NCBI GenBank assembly: GCA_004553495.1
Contig: SFLE01000020.1
Coordinates: forward strand, 1 to 32,519
DNA: 32,519 nucleotides
Reading direction: 5' to 3'
DNA from: Clostridiales bacterium
GTDB lineage: Bacteria; Bacillota; Clostridia; Oscillospirales; Oscillospiraceae
The position numbers were made by a program, and so were the translations under genes. The notes below the pieces were generated by a model that saw nothing but the letters and a program-made list of their open reading frames with translations, was not told the DNA's origin and did not search any database. This document shows positions 30,595 through 32,519 of the stretch, in pieces (within the stretch, counting starts at the first letter, position 1; every line of letters starts with the position of its first letter).

Positions 30595-31465
30595 TTTCCT
30601 TCTCCAATCTTTCTGTATTGTAGTAGTACCTATATTCATCTTCGCCGTACATAAGCGTAAATCCTATCGCCTGTGTACCGTTTGGATCCTTGATAGCGTT
30701 AAACCGGCTCAGCTCGCGCTCGCGGCAGCCGAGCTCTGCTGCAATGCGCCTGATTATGTACGAGCGGGTGTCATCAACATAGCTTTCGTCAAACTGTCTG
30801 AGCTCATCGAGGCTGTCAAACTCGAAGATATAATCATCCTCGTAGCCGCGTATGCGAAGCTTCAGCTCGTCGATATGATCTGCATACACCGCTTCCCAAA
30901 GCTTGTTCCGTATCTCCGGAGTGTCGTACTCCCGCTCAAGTATCTCGACAAACCTGCGGCTGAAGCGCTCATCCCAGAATACATGACCCATCATGTACCA
31001 TGAGTTCTCGCCGCCGACGCTTATCCTGTCTATATATCCGTCCGCTCCCTCGCCGATGCACCACTCAGCCGTATGACCATGGGCATACAGCGCTGCGTAA
31101 TACGGCTCGCTCACCTGCTTTTCAAACGGGTTTTTGACAAAATAATTATCCGAAGAGCAAATGTACGAATTTCCGAGAAAGTCGCGCGCCGCGTAGATGC
31201 TCGAGTGGTTGTTGCGGCGGTCATACTCGTTGTTTTCGATGATCTTGATGCCGTATTTTGCCTTGAGGTACTCAAATCGCTCCTTCATGTACCCCGAAAC
31301 GAGCACGACCTCATCTATTCCGGCCTCCTTCAGCTGCCGGATCTGGCGCTCTATAAGCACCTCTCCGCGCACGGTGAGCAGTCCCTTGTGCGTTTCATAC
31401 GATAAGGGCGCAAACCGGCTGGAAGTCCCCGCCGCCATGATGACGGCATTATCTACCTTATACAT
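30587..31465 (-). CDS. licC: Phosphocholine cytidylyltransferase, LicC-like nucleotidyltransferase
   Basis: This 292-residue enzyme has the nucleotidyltransferase signature AVIMAAGTSSRFAPLSYETH (about 7-26, the GxGxR-type loop as AAGTSSRF) followed by KGLL. SSDNYFVKNPF (about 104-114) carries the Asp that binds Mg and the sugar or choline phosphate. It should make CDP-choline from CTP and phosphocholine. The C-terminal 60 or so residues (about 232-292) are an extra helical segment beyond the minimal LicC of about 230 residues. The ATG is preceded by GCGGAGGA and lies 12 bases after the stop of the sulfatase-like gene, in one operon with licA and licB. Confidence 0.85.
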   Translation of the reverse strand: MYKVDNAVIMAAGTSSRFAPLSYETHKGLLTVRGEVLIERQIRQLKEAGIDEVVLVSGYMKERFEYLKAKYGIKIIENNEYDRRNNHSSIYAARDFLGNSYICSSDNYFVKNPFEKQVSEPYYAALYAHGHTAEWCIGEGADGYIDRISVGGENSWYMMGHVFWDERFSRRFVEILEREYDTPEIRNKLWEAVYADHIDELKLRIRGYEDDYIFEFDSLDELRQFDESYVDDTRSYIIRRIAAELGCRERELSRFNAIKDPNGTQAIGFTLMYGEDEYRYYYNTERLEKENG

Positions 31466-31477
31466 ATTATCCTCCGC

Positions 31478-32519
31478 TTAATCTTCCTTAGTCAGGATGG
31501 TATCTTTGCCTACGAGCTGCCAGTTGTTTTTATCCCATATGCTGTCGTGCACGGTGTACCAGTCGCCGGCAACATACTGTTTTCCGCAGTTTTCCTCAAC
31601 GCTCCAACTATATGAGAAAAATACATACTGATCGTGTTCGGTTTTCTCATTGCTGCTTATCACATTGCCCGTGAACGGGTTCACGGGGTTTTGAATCACA
31701 CCCTGAGTCGCCAGCATGGGCGTGTCGGCAGCGGTCATGAACTTTTCGGAGGTCTTGAATCCCTTGGCATCAAAGTCCTTGACCAGCATTAGGGAAAAGA
31801 AGCCCTCCGCATCGAGCCCATCGTCTGTCATAAGCTCTTCAAACTGTCCAAGTGCTTGACCATGGTCTGAAACTATTATTATTCGCGTATTGTTGTAAAC
31901 GCCGTTGGCTCGCAGGTAATCAAACCAATTTCCGAGTTGTATCAGCGCTGCCATATTAGCCTGGTAGTGGGTATACTCGGTCAGCTCATCAACCGTCATC
32001 GTGCGCCCGTTAACGGTGAATCTGTCGGCATGCTCCTCTTCATACTGAGTGTTGTCTACATTCTGTGCGGGAACATAGTCAGGCTCCTGAAGCATCGCGG
32101 GTTCATGGGTCGTATCATTTGTCATGATGAACAGATTGTTGCCATCCTTTGTTATATGGGTCACATTCGACAAATTGCATAGCGTGTTGTAAGAGCCCAT
32201 AAATGTCGGTGACAGACCGCTTGCTTTAAACAAGCCGTCCTCGGTCTGCCCTACTTATGGAAGTCTCCTTGAACCTCGGTTCCGTAAACTGATCCTTGGT
32301 GTTATACGCATGTATATTCTCATATCCGTCGAATATGGTAAGATCAGGAACATACTGATAGTTGGCATAAACGGGGTCAAAGAATGTAACATTATAGCCG
32401 TTATTTGCAAACAGGACCGGCAGAACGCTTATCGCCTCGTTATGCTTATACATGAGCAGTTCATCGTCTCTGGCGTTCATTTTCGCCGGTGTATACTCAT
32501 ATCCGCCGAATAACGACGG
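31478..32519 (-). pseudogene. Sulfatase/LTA-synthase-like transferase, partial and frameshifted
   Basis: The frame is open through the right edge of the window, where it reads SLFGGYEYTPAKMNARDDE, so the N-terminal part (expected to include membrane segments) lies outside. The visible part belongs to the alkaline-phosphatase superfamily of membrane sulfatases and phosphoglycerol transferases. FIMTNDTTHEP and IIIVSDHGQALGQF hold the metal-binding His and Asp-His residues. The frame breaks at about 32249-32251. Removing one G from the GGG of the minus strand joins KETSISR to QTEDGLFKASGLSPTF, which restores the expected sequence. It may be a real mutation or an assembly error. It is upstream of licC in the same operon and could make or modify the polymer that receives phosphocholine. 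Confidence 0.75.

Overview
The window is moderately GC-rich, low-redundancy DNA with Gram-positive hallmarks. These include a secreted S-layer-homology protein, RNase Y, AGGAGG-type ribosome binding sites, sigma-A-like promoters, an EFR1-type ferredoxin/flavodoxin protein, a DUF4330 protein and a lic (phosphocholine) operon. The best inference is an anaerobic gut member of the Clostridia, probably of the Oscillospiraceae/Ruminococcaceae type. The taxonomy is inferred from gene families, not proven.

Layout. 1-700: a small unknown membrane protein on the minus strand. 746-5751: a cobalamin riboswitch with its own promoter and expression-platform terminator, leading a 1533-residue secreted protein. 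That protein carries six InlB-type B-repeats, a DUF4430 domain (transcobalamin C-terminal fold) and three SLH domains. 5752-7138: a ThrE-type amino-acid exporter. 7184-7260: tRNA-Val(CAC). 7298-13961 (minus): a tightly overlapping five-gene operon holding a BON-GlpA-like FAD enzyme, an NAD(P)/FAD oxidoreductase, a DUF1667 Fe-S protein, an FGGY kinase and an alkyl-DHAP-synthase-like FAD enzyme. It looks like a glycerol/glycerol-3-phosphate (possibly ether-lipid) module. 14076-17326: glycosyltransferase, DUF4330 protein and O-antigen-ligase/polymerase, a surface-polysaccharide group. 17332-19134 (minus): tsaE-tsaB-upp. 19193-20426: rodA.

20430-20736 is a 307-bp element with about 37-bp terminal inverted repeats (MITE-like or a large structured repeat), lying exactly between the convergent rodA and tetR genes. 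20737-22153: a TetR regulator and an EFR1 protein diverging from one palindrome that forms the promoter in both directions. 22216-22584: a conserved-looking unknown protein.

22604-23413 holds three very short genes (35, 41 and 38 codons) that ordinary gene calling would miss. Two transcription units share near-identical promoters and initially transcribed sequence. Each gene has a strong ribosome binding site, and both units end in strong terminators. The first two peptides share a C-terminal EPN..DE...LD motif. This is the most likely undescribed system in the window.

23465-25006 (minus) is rny. 25309-28664 carries a PMT-type glycosyltransferase, rpiB and a DUF4015 protein. 28713-32519 (minus) carries a sulfatase/LTA-synthase-like gene, cut by the window edge and carrying a one-base frameshift, followed by licC-licA-licB. 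This unit would take up choline, phosphorylate it and activate it as CDP-choline for decoration of a surface polymer. Overall the window is dominated by cell-envelope functions plus housekeeping genes.
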